A DNA stretch of 64,000 nucleotides from Amyelois transitella (lineage: Eukaryota; Arthropoda; Insecta; Lepidoptera; Pyralidae), in NCBI RefSeq assembly GCF_032362555.1, contig NC_083517.1:10312001-10376000 (forward strand). The letters run 5' to 3'. Every line of letters begins with the position of its first letter. Within the stretch, counting starts at the first letter, position 1. Below the pieces are notes generated by a model, which worked only from the letters and a program-made list of their open reading frames with translations, did not search any database and was not told the DNA's origin. Made by a program: the position numbers and the translations under genes. This document shows, one piece after another, positions 32,915 through 44,735 of the stretch.

Positions 32915-33686
32915 TTATTTCTATCATTAAGCCAAGCAGCTGAACCTAACCCCGTAAGGGATATAAACGTGCTTATAAGTATGTTATGTTTGAAATATTG
33001 AAACATTTTTTTCAACTCATATTGTATCCATTGTGCATATCACAATGCCCAATAAGAAGTGTATTATATCTTATGATGTAACTGTCACTTTATGCTCCGT
33101 GGCTCAGTTTCACCCATTATTTTAATTAAATAATAAATTTCACTTTTCTTCCTAATAACCACTGTTACTAATTAATTTCGATGTTATCTTGCATTGTTAT
33201 TGTCTATGAATATATTATATAATATACCTACATAAAGTTATAAGGGATGGGCTTGTGTTAAACACGTGTAAAACAACACGAAATTAAGAAGAACATTAAA
33301 TAAAATTACCTAAATGTGCAGGTTTTCTGACGATGTTTAACCACACCCTATGCGTCACGCTTTTTGTTCAGGTACCTACCTTAACCGCTTATACCACCGA
33401 TGGTCTAAAATTTTTACATTCCGATACAAATCTTCGCCAACCAATGTTGAGAAACCAAATGATATGACAATTATTAAGTGATGTTCGAAATGCCTCATAA
33501 ATAAAATGAGTAAAAAAAATTTATCTTGTTTTCCTACGCTGTTAGTTTAGGATGTCAGTTCTTTACTTTTTTTTATTAACTTCTATCATTAAGCCAAACA
33601 GCTGAACGTGGCCTATCAGTATTTTCAAGACTGTTGGCCCTGTCTACCCCGCAAGGGATACATTCGTAATTATATGTCTGTATGTA
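32915..33686 (+). mobile_element. SINE-A tail halves around diverged repeat scraps
   Basis: SINE-A pieces at 32915-32985 and 33575-33686 (hairpin intact in the second). Between them lie a tSINE-2 scrap (about 33315-33412, minus) and a family-C tail scrap (about 33435-33510). Confidence 0.6.
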
Positions 33687-34019
33687 ACTATATAGTATCA
33701 ACGAGACAAGTTAGTAATTGCTCCAGTTATGTCACGAATTACGCGTAACTCTTACGTTCGAGTATCGGCGTTTGCGCATATTGACGGAATGAAGTTTCCG
33801 TCAAAATGCAAAAAAAAGGAGAATATTCAAAAAAGGAAAATATAATATATGATACCTTTGAATATTTTCCTTTTCTTTTTAATTTTTTTTTTTAAACAAA
33901 TTTCTCAACCTGGATTACCTCGCAATCCACAAACAAACATGCTAATTATTCTATAGTAGTAACGTTACGCCACGCTTCGGATCATAAATAATTCAAGTAA
34001 CGTGTACCATTTGCCAATT
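33687..34019. other. Spacer with fold-back A/T block
   Basis: 'aaaaaaggaaaatat' near 33830 and its inverse near 33875 could form a hairpin; otherwise nothing recognised. Confidence 0.35.
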
Positions 34020-34135
34020 ACAACGTAATTAAATGGACGCAGAGGCACTGAGGAATTGGTCACTTGAGAGACCTATTTGCATTTATGTCATCAGGGTATG
34101 GTCCCAGATTCAATCCCGGTCAGCCCTTTTTTTGT
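34020..34135 (+). mobile_element. Decayed tRNA-like SINE head
   Basis: A plausible B box 'gattcaatcccggtcag' is preceded by 'gaggaattggtcacttgag'. The 82-codon frame from 34033 has no domain and overlaps the LTR-like repeat. Confidence 0.35.
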
Positions 34136-34236
34136 TTTCGAAAGAATACTTTTTATTAACGGCCTTTTTTTGTGAGGGTTTCCTTATTGTGACTGCCTAC
34201 CCGCTCAAATTCCTCCTATGCACCCTTACTTGCCAT

Positions 34237-34460
34237 TTTGAGGGTGTGGCGATATATATACGCCACAAGTCACAAAAATAAAAAATAGAATCACGCGACG
34301 CTATCAGTCATAAACAGTGAAAATACCTAAATCGCGCAAGCAAAGTTTCACGGATTGGAGCAATATATACAACCTCCGACACAACATCGTCGGAGCCGCC
34401 GTTCCCCAGGCACACCTAGCCTGCCGGAAAATCTTCCCTTTGGTGGCGGTCGACCCGAAT
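34237..34460 (-). repeat. Unclassified repeat, possibly an LTR (copy 2)
   Basis: Inverse of 6530-6748, with the hairpin gtggcgatatatatacgccac at the left and 'ggcggtcgacccgaa' at the right. The minus-strand sequence beyond it (34460-34520) is G+C-richer and may belong to the same element. Confidence 0.5.
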
Positions 34461-34899
34461 TAATATTAAGGGCATCATGAGATCTCAAGGAATTCCACCA
34501 CGACGCCCTCTGACTTCCCGGCGCCCTTTATTCACTAACTCAGATAAGACTTTATCTACTCTCTCTTCCCATAGTTATCCGAAGTGATAAACATATTAAA
34601 TGAGCTAAGATATAAAAATATACTTAGACTTGCCAACATCAACGGGCAGGCCATAACACATCAATTTTGTCAAAAGTGCAATGTCTCTATAACAAGTATT
34701 TCTCCGATTCGGAGGTAGTTAGGAGCATATAACGTCCATAAGTTTCCGAGCTGTAAAATGTTTTTAAAACAAGTAGTTCCACGTCTTGTCAACGTTACCA
34801 GTGACAAGAGTTCCAGCGCGGGAATGCAGACGGAGTTCTTGGCACCATATCGTAAGAGTTTTTCACATTTTTTTTCGACTGTTTACCATTTGCCACTAC

Positions 34900-35148
34900 C
34901 ACCACACCAATACAAAAAAGAATAGGACCACTCCCATCTCTTTCCCATGGATGTCGTAAAAGGCGACTAGGGGATAGACTTACAAACTTGGGATTATTTT
35001 TTAGGCGATGGGCTAGCTGTCACTATTTGACTCTCAATTCTATCATTAAGCCAAATAGCTGAACGTGGCCATTCAGTCTTTTCAAGACTGTTGGCTCTGT
35101 CTACCCCGCAAGGGATATAGACGGGACCATATGTATGTATGTATGTAA
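34900..35148 (+). mobile_element. SINE-A copy, near full length
   Basis: From 'accaatacaaaaaagaat' to ATGTATGTATGTATGT. Hairpin intact. The 89-codon minus frame is inside it. Confidence 0.85.
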
Positions 35149-35334
35149 ACATGTCGTGGTATTCGTGAGTAATATTAACAGAATGTACCAACGATTTAGA
35201 TACAATATACGGGTTCGACTCTCGGCCTTGACCAGTGAAAGTGAGACAGTACAATGCATACATACATACATACTTACAAGCCTTATTCTTATGGTAATAA
35301 GAGTTGTTTGTTGATAATTAGATCATATCATGTG

Positions 35335-35816
35335 CCGTGTGGTTCCCGGCACCAATATTAAAAAAGAATAGCACCACTCCATCCCTTTCACATGAATGTC
35401 GTAAAAGACGACTAAGGGATAGGCTTATTATAAACTTGGGATTCTTCTTTTAAGCTAGTAACCAAGTCACTATTTGAATCTCAATTATATTCTTTCTTTC
35501 GTCCACATTCTATTCTAAGATTGGATATTTGTGAAGTTGACGTTGTTGAAGGAAATGCTGCAGTGCAGTTTGTTACCGTTTCTTCTGCTCTTTGGAAGCG
35601 GCAGTAAACTAAGTTTTAAGTTATTTATTTGACGTCAACCGATGTTGTGAAACCAAAAGATTTAACAATTATTAAGCGATATGAAGTATCCTATAAATGA
35701 ATAAAAATTTTGAATTTGAATATCATTAAGCCAAACAGCTGAACGTGGCCTATCAGTCTTTTCAAGACTGTTGGCCTGTCTGCACACAAGGGATATAGAC
35801 GTATGTATGTATCCGT
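35335..35816 (+). mobile_element. SINE-A copy split by a family-C retroposon tail
   Basis: 5' half at 35335-35486 and tail half at 35720-35816, same orientation and consecutive in the family consensus. The insert (35487-35719) ends 'gaatttgaat', typical of family-C tails. Confidence 0.75.
35487..35719 (+). repeat. Retroposon 3' tail, family C (second type)
   Basis: Contains 'ctttggaagcggcagtaaac' and 'gacaattattaagcg'-like blocks and ends 'ataaaaattttgaatttgaat'. The related copy is 60800-60930. Confidence 0.6.
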
Positions 35817-36005
35817 AAATATAATGACTAGTACAATACCGATTGATCTACGGCTACTGCCCACTGCAAAGTATCTCATTTCAGACACGGTTACGACATT
35901 ATTGTGGTCAGTCATACTAATATTACTCAACAAAGTGGGGTGTCCACGCAGTAAAGCTTCTATCCACTTCGCGATAATGTTCCAGCAACCAACTATACTT
36001 AAGTT

Positions 36006-36265
36006 CATACATACATATGGTCACGTATATCCTCTATATCCCTTTCGGGGTAGACAGAGCCAACAGTCTTGAAAAGACTGAATGGCCACGTTCAGCTATT
36101 TGGCTTAATGATAGAATTGAGATTCAAATAGTGACAGGTTGCTGGCCCATCAAAAGAATCCCAAGTTTGTAAGCCTATCCCTTAGTCGCCTTTTACGACA
36201 TCCATGGGAAAGAGATGGAGTGGTCCTATTCTATTTTGTATTGGTACCGGGAACCACACGGCATA
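36006..36265 (-). mobile_element. SINE-A copy, near full length
   Basis: Tail 'catacatacatatggtcacg', small duplication 'tatatcctctatatccc', hairpin intact. Confidence 0.85.
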
Positions 36266-36879
36266 AATGGTATATTATATGTATAGATGGATAGACTCTT
36301 TATTACACCATAAGAAAAAGAAAAACAGAAACAACACACAGGTTACGCAATGAGGTAGGTACAAAGGCCATAATCATTGCTTTCGCCACATCTCCAAAAA
36401 CTACATGTCCTTTACAAATATTAGGTCGTAGGAATAAATTGTAACGTGAGTAGAGGCCCTTACGTTGTATGTATGCTTGTTTAGGCCGATACACATACTA
36501 AACTATTAATAGATCATGCCCTTTCACCCTTCCAAGTTCTGTTAATAAAACTGTTAGGTACATATGGCTAGGTCCGCTTAAAATGGTGTCATGTTTGACC
36601 TTGGCTCTTAAATAAGTACTATTCTAAATTTCATGAAAATCGGTTACTTCAGCAGACAAAAGTTATGAAATTTTGCCCATTATGACCAACAAACATCCAA
36701 CGTTTGTTAACATAATATTAATGAATGTTTTACATTGAATTTGAATTCATACAACACTACTATGATAATGCAGCACACACATAATGTCCTTACACATAAT
36801 GTAAGGCCAATATTTTCTAAAATAAAAATTTGTTCTTTTTACATTTACCGGTATTTTTAGTCATCTCATCATTTTTTGT
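36266..36879. other. Spacer, nothing recognised
   Basis: A 63-codon minus frame at 36303-36494 has no domain. Confidence 0.4.
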
Positions 36880-36975
36880 ATGTGAAAGAAGCGGAAGATG
36901 TATGCTATGCAGGGATCGTGGCAAGTGGCAAGATGTATGTAGATCTACCGACCCTTCTGGGAAAGAGTCGTGTTT
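36880..36975 (+). mobile_element. SINE-E copy, diverged
   Basis: 'gggatcgtggcaagtggcaag' to 'cgacccttctgggaaagag'. Confidence 0.6.
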
Positions 36976-37011
36976 GTATCTAAGCATTGTATCATAATTA
37001 TATGTGATCAG

Positions 37012-37775
37012 GTTCAAATAGGTATACGGATATCTGACTCACCCAATCGCGGGTCCATGGTCAAAGGCATACCCCAGGCTCCTCTTCAGAGTGGTGAGGA
37101 TGCAACTGGCACTAAGACTAAGTTGTGCCTTTGTACTGATTTCTCTTTATTATAAGCTTTCCCTTTTGTACATAAATATATAAATTAATAAAAATAACGC
37201 CAGGAGGAAGAAGATACAAATTGGTATAAAATTCGTTACACAAGGAGTTATTTAGAAAAATATTACCTACATCAGCATAGTCCATAAGGTTAACTCATGA
37301 TCAAGTAATTTTATGTAAATAAAAAAATTAAACATAGTTTGGTAGGTACTTGCCCTCCAAATTAAGGAAACACCGAATGTTTAGAAAGTTTTTAGTAAAC
37401 ATAATTACTATATTTATCTAATAATACTATCGGTAATCGTGGGAAAGATATGTCGGATATCCGTCCGCTGATTTAATGTGAATGTGAAAAGAATTAAATA
37501 CCTATAGGTACGCATAATTTTTGTAAATACAATCTATCTACACCGAAAAATTAGTTCCAAACTGCTAAAGAGTTAAAAGTAAATATCAAATCTTTTTTTT
37601 TATAAATAAAATATTTATAACTTACTGGTAGTTAAGGTACAATTTTGTCATATGGTGAGGGAAAAACATCGTGAGGAACCCTGCACATTCAGGCATCTGG
37701 ATGTGTAACCATGATCGATCCAATACGGGTTGGGTTCACCTGCAAAGGTTGCGGAGGTCAGATGAGAGTCATAAT
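37012..37775 (+). mobile_element. Two tSINE-2 fragments
   Basis: 37012-37112 (body end with 'ggtcaaaggcataccccagg') and 37655-37775 ('ggtgagggaaaaacatcgtg' to 'ggttgcggaggtcag'). They are separate copies, with unrecognised sequence between. Confidence 0.6.
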
Positions 37776-38324
37776 CTAAAGCCAGGAAGCAGACGAAGTT
37801 ACTTAGGGAACATTTTTTTTCATACGACTTAGGTACCTACATATAAATATGATATGTGTTTTCAAATCTTTTAATAATATCTTACAAAAATTGTTGTTAT
37901 ATGTTACGTTATATCATTCACGACTGTGTCCCACAGGGGTAGACAGTAACAACGGATTAATAAAATCATCACTTCTTTTATGGATATCTCCTATAAGAGA
38001 TTTTAATTTATAAAACTTACTTTATATACCATCTTTTGCTTCCTTAAATGATTTCAAAGCTCAAACATAAGATAACATATTCAAATTGTGCCGTAACAAA
38101 AAAAATTGCGGATAAAGCTAATAAATTAACGTATTTCTGAGTGACGCACGCGCAGACGGACAGACAGGCGGGCCGGACACTATCGACCTTGCTTTGTGTG
38201 TTCGTAATTGCTATGATATCGCTTTCCGGTTTTTGTAGGTACGATTCGAGTAAAGCAACCTTTCTAAGATTTATTGTTTGTTAAGAAAAATGGAAAAATG
38301 TATATAGTACTCTAGCATCTAGAA

Positions 38325-38480
38325 TAGAATAGATTTATTTTCAAAACTGGATACAAGGTATCACTTATTGACCTCACATCACTTAAATTTAATTACAACT
38401 TCTGCCGCTTCCAAAGTGCATGTGAAAAAGAAGCGGCGAAACAAACTACACTGCAGCATTTTCACCGGACGTCAATTTAC
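38325..38480 (-). repeat. Retroposon 3' tail, family C
   Basis: Reverse orientation; starts 'agaatagaatagatttattt' (an AATAAA-like tail reversed) and includes 'gtatcacttattgacctcac' and 'gaagcggcgaaacaaactac'. A plus-oriented scrap follows at 38625-38705. Confidence 0.65.
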
Positions 38481-38759
38481 AAATACATATCTCTTAAATC
38501 TGAATGATTAATCAGAGATGTCTCCGCGTCTCTCTTCCCTGATATACGAGTATTATAGGCTTATAGGCTATGGGCTAGCAACTTACCTATATGTCTAACC
38601 TGTAAAGGATTTTAGTCTAAGGGGGCTGACGAAAATGCTGCAGTGTAGTTTATTCCGCAGTTTCTTCTACACTTGCGCTTTGGAATTAGCAGTAACTTTA
38701 ATTAATCAATTCCTATATACATTACGTCTCGCGTAACCATGCCGTATGTGTGTGTTATG

Positions 38760-39060
38760 TATAGCCTTTCCCACGAATATTGCTAACTTTTAAGCCAATT
38801 CTGACAACTCCATCAGATTGTGCGCAGGCGAGCGGATATTCGTGATCGGCGGCTTTTTTATGATAACCAATACCTAAAGATAAAATCGAGTAGAAGACAG
38901 AAAGTCAGCCGAAAATACTTAGTGAGAAGCTAAAATGCAGTTAGGTACTCAATTCCAATCAACAAATTAAGGACGCTATTCGCTTTCTTCTTATGGGATT
39001 ATAGTAAGTATAGTTATTTGATACTCAAAAAAGGGGTTATCTGAAAAAAATTCCGGGACA
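38760..39060. other. Spacer, nothing recognised
   Basis: No feature supported. Confidence 0.4.
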
Positions 39061-39067
39061 ATTGATG

Positions 39068-39190
39068 TTAATGATTTTGTAGATAACGACGTGTTATTTT
39101 TTTTGGAATTATAACTTTGCCACCTCGTATCTTTGCCGCGCGCACCGCCATATTGGAAAAATTGTTGGGCGCCATTTTTAACGTAAGTAT
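39068..39190 (-). promoter_or_regulatory. Promoter-like CpG block with small minus-strand ORF
   Basis: Two GCCAT (YY1/Pho-like) cores flank a 35-codon minus ORF (39068-39175) starting ATGGCGCCCAAC and rich in K/R (e.g. VRAAKIRGGKVIIPKKITRR). On the plus strand the same block ends at a strong donor ACGTAAGTATTT. It could be a first exon in either direction or chance. Confidence 0.25.
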
Positions 39191-39199
39191 TTTGGTATT

Positions 39200-40703
39200 T
39201 TGAGAATAACTCCGTTCCTACTACTGTCAGTAGTTATAAAATTACAAAAAATTTTAAAACTGTTGGAAAACTTTCTAGGTAATAATACCAATTAACTGGA
39301 CTATACTTAAACTGTTACATTTTATTTTTGTAGTTATGTGCTCTACAGAAGCGAGCACAATGATGAGGTTTCTAAAAATTAAGTCGAATAAGGGAAACAA
39401 ACATACTATAATATAAACATAATAGAATATTGAACGTCATTATTGGATTCTTCTTCAAATTATTTTTGTAAGTACTATTATTTTTAACAAATTAACTCCA
39501 TAAACTGACCTATTTTCTTGAAACTTTGGATGAAACAGGCCTCCTTTTTTTTTAAAGTCTTAAAATTTGGCAAGGACAAGATCTTTTAATTTTTTTTATT
39601 TATTTTATCCTCAAATATATTTCTCGCCGTGTTAGGCTCGCAACTAATTATTACAGGATAGAAGCCCCAAGCAAGAATTAGTTAAGTGGAGTAAGTATTA
39701 ATAAATTCAAATGGATTATTTCTTAACTTAATCAGTAACTATAAAGTCGCGAGCGAAAACCAGTCTGGAGTATTTCGTTATTGTATCACTTACAGTTTTA
39801 CACTAAAGTATTGAAAGAAAGCAATTTCGTAAACGGCCCTTGACACATTTGGAGCAGCTGAAGCAACGAATTAATATTCAAAGTAAGTAGGTCTTATTGT
39901 ATATACAAATAAAGCATAAATTCCCACAAACGTGTGTTGAATGTAGGAATGTTTCAGTTCATTTGCGATGCGGCTCGCGGTATTTGGTTTTGGCAAGTGC
40001 GCAAGAGTATGTAAGAATGCATTGGGAGAATAAACAATACCTGTAATAGTTTTAGAGTAGTTTTCAATGGGAAAAACCATTGTTATTGTTTTTCCATGCC
40101 GAAACCGTGTCCAATTGTCATTGGAGGTGACCGATACGATATGACAAGGTTTATTCACTTGTAAAGCTTAGGTATTAAGTATAACTAAATACAAATAATC
40201 ATCTTAAATGATAATAAATAAAAGAAAAACAAAATATTAGAATATTCTTTGCTATTAATCAACAAATACTGATTACTCACACATATAATAAATCTATTTT
40301 AAAAAGAACGTCAAATAACATTTCATCCGCCTTTTGTACATTTTATATTCTGCAATGATGTTTTTAAATATATAAATATTGTTCAACAAAAGACGTGTCA
40401 AGATTGTTTACTTTTATTTCAACTTAAAAAAATAGGTAGTTTTCAAATTCCTACGCCCAAAACGTAAGTTATATTTTTAGCAGTGGACTTAAGCCTTATT
40501 CTCGTAATCTCGTTTCGTTACCGTTTCGTAACAAGAGTAACGCCCTAAGGTGAAATGTAATTCCTAAGAAATTATTACCAACACCGCGCAACGGCCCGGT
40601 TGTTGTTTTTTTTTTAATGTCATTGGCAATGTTCTAAATTTACTCAAACTAGGCATTAGTTTAAGAGCGATCAAAAAAATTTGAACTTACAAATATTTAG
40701 AAT
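39200..40703. other. AT-rich spacer, nothing recognised
   Basis: About 1.5 kb with no known repeat and no credible ORF; the 95-codon minus frame at 39871-40158 has no recognisable domain. Confidence 0.4.
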
Positions 40704-40946
40704 GCCGTGTGGTTCCCGGCATCAATAGAAAAAAATAATTGGACCACTCCAACTTTTCCCCAAGGATGTCGTAAAAGGCGACTAAGGGATAGGTTTATAA
40801 ACTCGGGATTCCTCTTGTAGGCGATATCCCTTGCAGGGTAAACAGAGCCAACAGTCTTGATAAGACTGATTGGCTTAATGATAGAATAATTGAGATTCAA
40901 ATAGTGACAGGTTGCTAGCCCATCGCCTAAAAGAAGAATCCCAATA
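40704..40946. mobile_element. SINE-A fold-back pair
   Basis: A plus-oriented 5' half (40704-40824) is joined directly to a minus-oriented copy part (40825-40946) at 'gtaggcgat|atcccttgc'. Either two insertions or one copy with an inverted 3' half. Confidence 0.7.
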
Positions 40947-41039
40947 AGTTTTACCTAAACGCCACACCGAGAAAGAGACTGATGTATGTATGTATGTACA
41001 AACGATTTATTTCAGTTCTTTCTTATGTTCGTTTAAGAG

Positions 41040-41306
41040 TGCCGTGTCGTTCCCGGCACCATTATAAAAAAGAATAGGACCACTCCAACTCTAGCCCACG
41101 GATGTCGTAAAAGGCGACTAAGGGATAGGCCTATAAACTTGGGATGGGGGACGCTTCTTTTAGGCATTGGGCAAGCAACCTGTCACAATTTGAATCTAAA
41201 TTCTATCACTAAGCCAAACAGCTGAGCGTGGTCTATCAGTCTTTTCAAGACCGGTGGCTCTGTCTACTCCGCTAGGGATGTAGACGTGATCATATGTATG
41301 TATGCT
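41040..41306 (+). mobile_element. SINE-A copy, near full length
   Basis: Starts 'gccgtgtcgttcccggcacc' and ends ATGTATGTATG. Small insertion 'gatgggggacgc'. Confidence 0.85.
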
Positions 41307-41539
41307 TTCCTATGTTACTCAAACTATTATACATAGCTATCCATCAATTGCATTTGCATTGCACGTAATGTCTTCTGCATTTCACAAGACAAAAGCTCTT
41401 GAGTACACAATGAGCTTTTTGTCTCCGTCGGGAGCTTCGATTGGATCACACCGAGGGTATACCCATTATGGAAACTGATATAGACCCTAAATAGCTACTT
41501 TTGAAGTTAAACCCACATTTTTAAGGTTTGAATTCTATT

Positions 41540-41805
41540 GGTGTGGTTCCCGGCGCCAATTGGAAAAAGAATAGGACTACTCCTTCTCTTTCCCTGGATG
41601 TTGTAAAAGACGACTAAGGGATAGCATAGATTATAAATTTGGGATTCTCCTTTTAGGCAATGGACTAACAAAATGTCACTATTTCAATCTCAATTCTATA
41701 TCATTAAGCTAAACAGCTGAACATGGCCCTTTAGTCTTTTCAAGACTGTTGGCTCTGTCTACCCCGCAAGGGGTATAGACGTGATTATATTATATGTACG
41801 TATGT
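41540..41805 (+). mobile_element. SINE-A copy, near full length
   Basis: 'ggtgtggttcccggcgcc' to 'tatatgtacgtatg'. Hairpin intact. Confidence 0.85.
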
Positions 41806-41881
41806 TGAATCAAAATAAGTTAGGTCGGATTAATAGTTAGGATTTTTCTAACGGGACCCCGTTTCTTGTCTCCTTAAAAAT

Positions 41882-42080
41882 CTCTTCATTATATATACAT
41901 ACATACATATATACACACATACATTATATACACATACATAGTCACGTCTATATCCCTTACGGGGTAGACAGAGCCAACAATCCCGAAAAGATTGAATGGC
42001 CACATTCAGCTGCTCGGCTTAATGATGGAATTGAGATCCAAATAGTGACAGGTTGCTAGCCCATCGCCTAAAAAAAGGAT
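41882..42080 (-). mobile_element. SINE-A tail half with long microsatellite tail
   Basis: Catacata-type repeats at 41895-41940 precede a 5'-truncated copy (to about 42080). Its hairpin reads CAATC...GATTG, both arms changed together. A further scrap lies at 42312-42353. Confidence 0.75.
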
Positions 42081-42359
42081 CGCAATTTTATAAGCTTATT
42101 TACCCTTACCCTTATATTCATTATGTATACATATATTTAGTTCTATAACAATTATATTTTAGGGAAGGCCTTAATTAATAAAGTAATTAATTTCGTACTT
42201 ACAGTTACGAAATGATGACGTTATTACTGGGAACAGTCTGAGTCAGTCAGAAAATCTATGAACTTTTTAACCACGTACTTTGACCGACATTTGTTACTGC
42301 TACAATTAAATACACTTAACATGTCTTTATCCCTTACGGAGTAGACAGAGCTTTCTAAC

Positions 42360-42800
42360 GATGAAGAACAGTTAAAGTATGAATCTTGGTTGAGGCCTAT
42401 AACCAGCAATGGTCTCTCAGTTTGTATGATGGCGAAATTCTCGCCAATTTATCAATACTTACATGAAAGGGTGTTGACAACAGTAGGTCAGACCTCAATC
42501 TTGATTCACGTAACAATACCAACCAGTTCAGGTCGAATGCGGCGACCTCAATGCGAAGCGGCCAAATTGCATCGTTGGTAACGACGCGATTATTTCTCGA
42601 CACGAATGGACATCTCAAATTGATGGGGTTGGCGCCGGTCAGCGGAGTACAATGGACTATTTTTCACAAGTGGAAAATCATTCTACACGTTCGTTTTACA
42701 GGCTTTCTAAACTCGGTCATTTGTATGCGTTTGTGTTTTTTAGACCTTAGACCTCCTATACCTAGGAGTACGATCATTAATGTATTTAAAATTTAAAGGT
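42360..42800. other. Higher-G+C unique block of unknown nature
   Basis: Stands out from its AT-rich surroundings. Open frames exist on both strands (81 codons plus at 42551-42796, 73 codons minus at 42397-42618) but none has a recognised domain. May be a decayed exon or unclassified repeat. Confidence 0.3.
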
Positions 42801-43240
42801 TCAATCTTCGAATGCCAAATAGGATGACTTAGACTTTTTTTCCCTTAACATGATATAGATACATAACATTTCAGCGATTTCTCCCTAACATTATACAAAC
42901 AATTTCAATAACATCAAGAAAAGAATAAGACGGTGTCAAGACAACACTTTCCTGATATCGACATCAAAATCGGTTCAGCGAAACGTGAAATAATCGCTGA
43001 CAAAAACTATTCTTTGTTTATAAATGTTTATTTATTTATAAGTTTCATACATGTACATTAAGTGGGTAGGTATATTTATTATTTGTATATTTATGTTAGT
43101 ATATATGTTATTGCTCAGTTACGTACACGCTCAATTTAAGACCTAGATTCTTCTCTTAAACCCATCGCTCTAACATCAATCGATTCACGGCATCCTCTTT
43201 GAAATCTTAAAATAACACCAATTCATCAGCAAATAAAACT

Positions 43241-43456
43241 TTATTCGCACTCTCTAGCCCGCCTCCGATACCATACTCTCAACGTGAGCATATAAATAGT
43301 TCTTAGTACTATCAAAAACACAAATAGGATGCCTGTGCTAATGCCTAGATAGTATAGTTGGACAGCTGGGTCGTCCAAGGGCCTGGCGCCTGTGGTTTTA
43401 AGGTACACTTGCCGCTTGATCCTGTAGAACCAAGTTTGTTTTTTTCGATAAAACAT
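43241..43456 (-). CDS. Possible terminal exon or small membrane protein
   Basis: A 71-codon ATG frame on the minus strand, ending at TAA that is part of an AATAAA poly(A) signal (gcgAATAAAgttt). It has one hydrophobic segment (about residues 37-58, YYLGISTGILFVFLIV...) followed by a basic tail (WYRRRARECE), as in a single-pass membrane anchor. A good 3' splice site (ttggttctacAG) lies inside it, so the real exon may be 43241-43421. No family recognised. Confidence 0.35.
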   Translation of the reverse strand: MFYRKKQTWFYRIKRQVYLKTTGARPLDDPAVQLYYLGISTGILFVFLIVLRTIYMLTLRVWYRRRARECE

Positions 43457-43542
43457 TTATGACCAACGGTCGCATGGTTTTGTTTAGTCACAATTATCTT
43501 CTTCGTTCTCAGTTAGCCTGAAATTAAATAAATTATATTCAA

Positions 43543-43701
43543 CTAGTTGTTGCCCGTAACTCCGTTTGCGTGTTATCTATACTAATTTAATATTATAAAA
43601 CTGAAGAGTTAGTTTGTTTGTTTGAACGCGCTAATCTCAGGAACTACTGGTTCGAATGAAAAAAATATTTTTGCGTTGAATAGACCATTTATCGAGGAAA
43701 T
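43543..43701 (+). mobile_element. Two abutting Helitron end fragments
   Basis: A minus-oriented 3' end (ctagttgttgcccgtaactcc, 43543-43573) is followed by the 5' half of a plus-oriented Lep1-like copy starting TC at 43576. The latter is cut off by the next SINE-A. Confidence 0.65.
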
Positions 43702-43952
43702 ACTTATAATCACGTCTAATCCCTTGCGGGGTAGACAAGGCCTTGTCACAACAGTCTTGAAAAACTGATAGGCCACGTTAAGCTGTTTGGCTTAGTGATA
43801 GAATTGAGATTCAAATAGTGAAACAAGGAAATCCCAAGTTTATCAGCCTATCCCTTAGTCGCCTTTTACAACATCCACGGGAGAAAGATGGAGTGGTCCT
43901 ATTCTTTTTGTATTCGTACCGGGAACCACACGGCACTGCCGGGAACCATACG
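43702..43952 (-). mobile_element. SINE-A copy with duplicated 5' tip
   Basis: Ends 'accgggaaccacacggcac', then repeats 'gccgggaaccatacg'. The hairpin area carries a small duplication (caaggccttgtcacaacag). Confidence 0.75.
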
Positions 43953-44013
43953 AGTATGATACCTATTGATATGAATGGACATCAGGCTTATAATGAAAAC
44001 TTTACTTGAAATT

Positions 44014-44100
44014 GAGATTTAAATAGTGACAGATTGGTAGCACATCGCCTAGATGGATTGGTCCTATTCCTTTTTTTATTGGCCAAAAACCACACGGCAC
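44014..44100 (-). mobile_element. SINE-A fragment with internal deletion
   Basis: 'ttgagatttaaatagtgac' jumps to 'gatggattggtcctattcc', and ends 'aaaaccacacggcac'. Confidence 0.65.
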
Positions 44101-44149
44101 ATTACTAAAAAGATTCCAGTTATTTAAAAGATAACCTTTAGTATATCAA

Positions 44150-44338
44150 TTACATGTATACTAACGGTAAAGGTCGACGACCTGTGCACAGGGTATGTCT
44201 GAGAGTCACCACCAGCACCAAAGCTACCACCACAGCGCCAATCAGCGCAACAAAATTGCATAGGTAGATCTGAATCATCATGAAATCAGAAAAAATAAAG
44301 TGGAAGAGTTGATGAGGTGTTGGCCTTGTAAGCAACAT
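44150..44338 (-). CDS. Possible second terminal exon with membrane anchor
   Basis: A 62-codon ATG frame on the minus strand. A polypyrimidine tract and CAG suggest that the exon proper is 44150-44269. It encodes a strongly hydrophobic segment (FVALIGAVVVALVLVVTL) and a basic tail, ending in TAA: the same layout as the frame at 43241-43421, but with no sequence likeness. The two could be alternative 3' exons of one minus-strand gene, or unrelated. Confidence 0.3.
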   Translation of the reverse strand: MLLTRPTPHQLFHFIFSDFMMIQIYLCNFVALIGAVVVALVLVVTLRHTLCTGRRPLPLVYM

Positions 44339-44354
44339 AGGTACTTACGAGTAT

Positions 44355-44735
44355 GATACATACATATGGTCACGTCTATATCCCTTGCGGGGTAGACAGA
44401 GCCAACTGTCTTGAAAAGACTGAATGGCCACGTTCAGCTGTTTAGCTTAATGATAGAATTGAGATTTAAATAGTGACAGATTGGTAGCACATCGCCTAAA
44501 AGAGGAATCCCTAGTTTATAGTAACAGCTGCAGTGTAGTTTGTTCCGCCGCTTCTTCTACACAGGCGCTTTGGAAGCGGTAGTAGTTATAATTAGATTTA
44601 AGTGATGTGACGTCAATAAGTGATACCTTGTATCCAATTTTTGGAAATAATTCCATTCTATTCTTTATCCTATCCCTAGTCCGCCTCCTCTTACGACATC
44701 CGTGTGATAAATATAGAGTGGTTTAATTCTTTCCA
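44355..44735 (-). mobile_element. SINE-A copy split by a family-C tail
   Basis: Tail half at 44355-44516 and 5' side at 44667-44735, consecutive in the family. The insert at 44517-44665 has 'gtgacgtcaataagtgatac' and ends in ttctattc pentamers. Confidence 0.75.
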
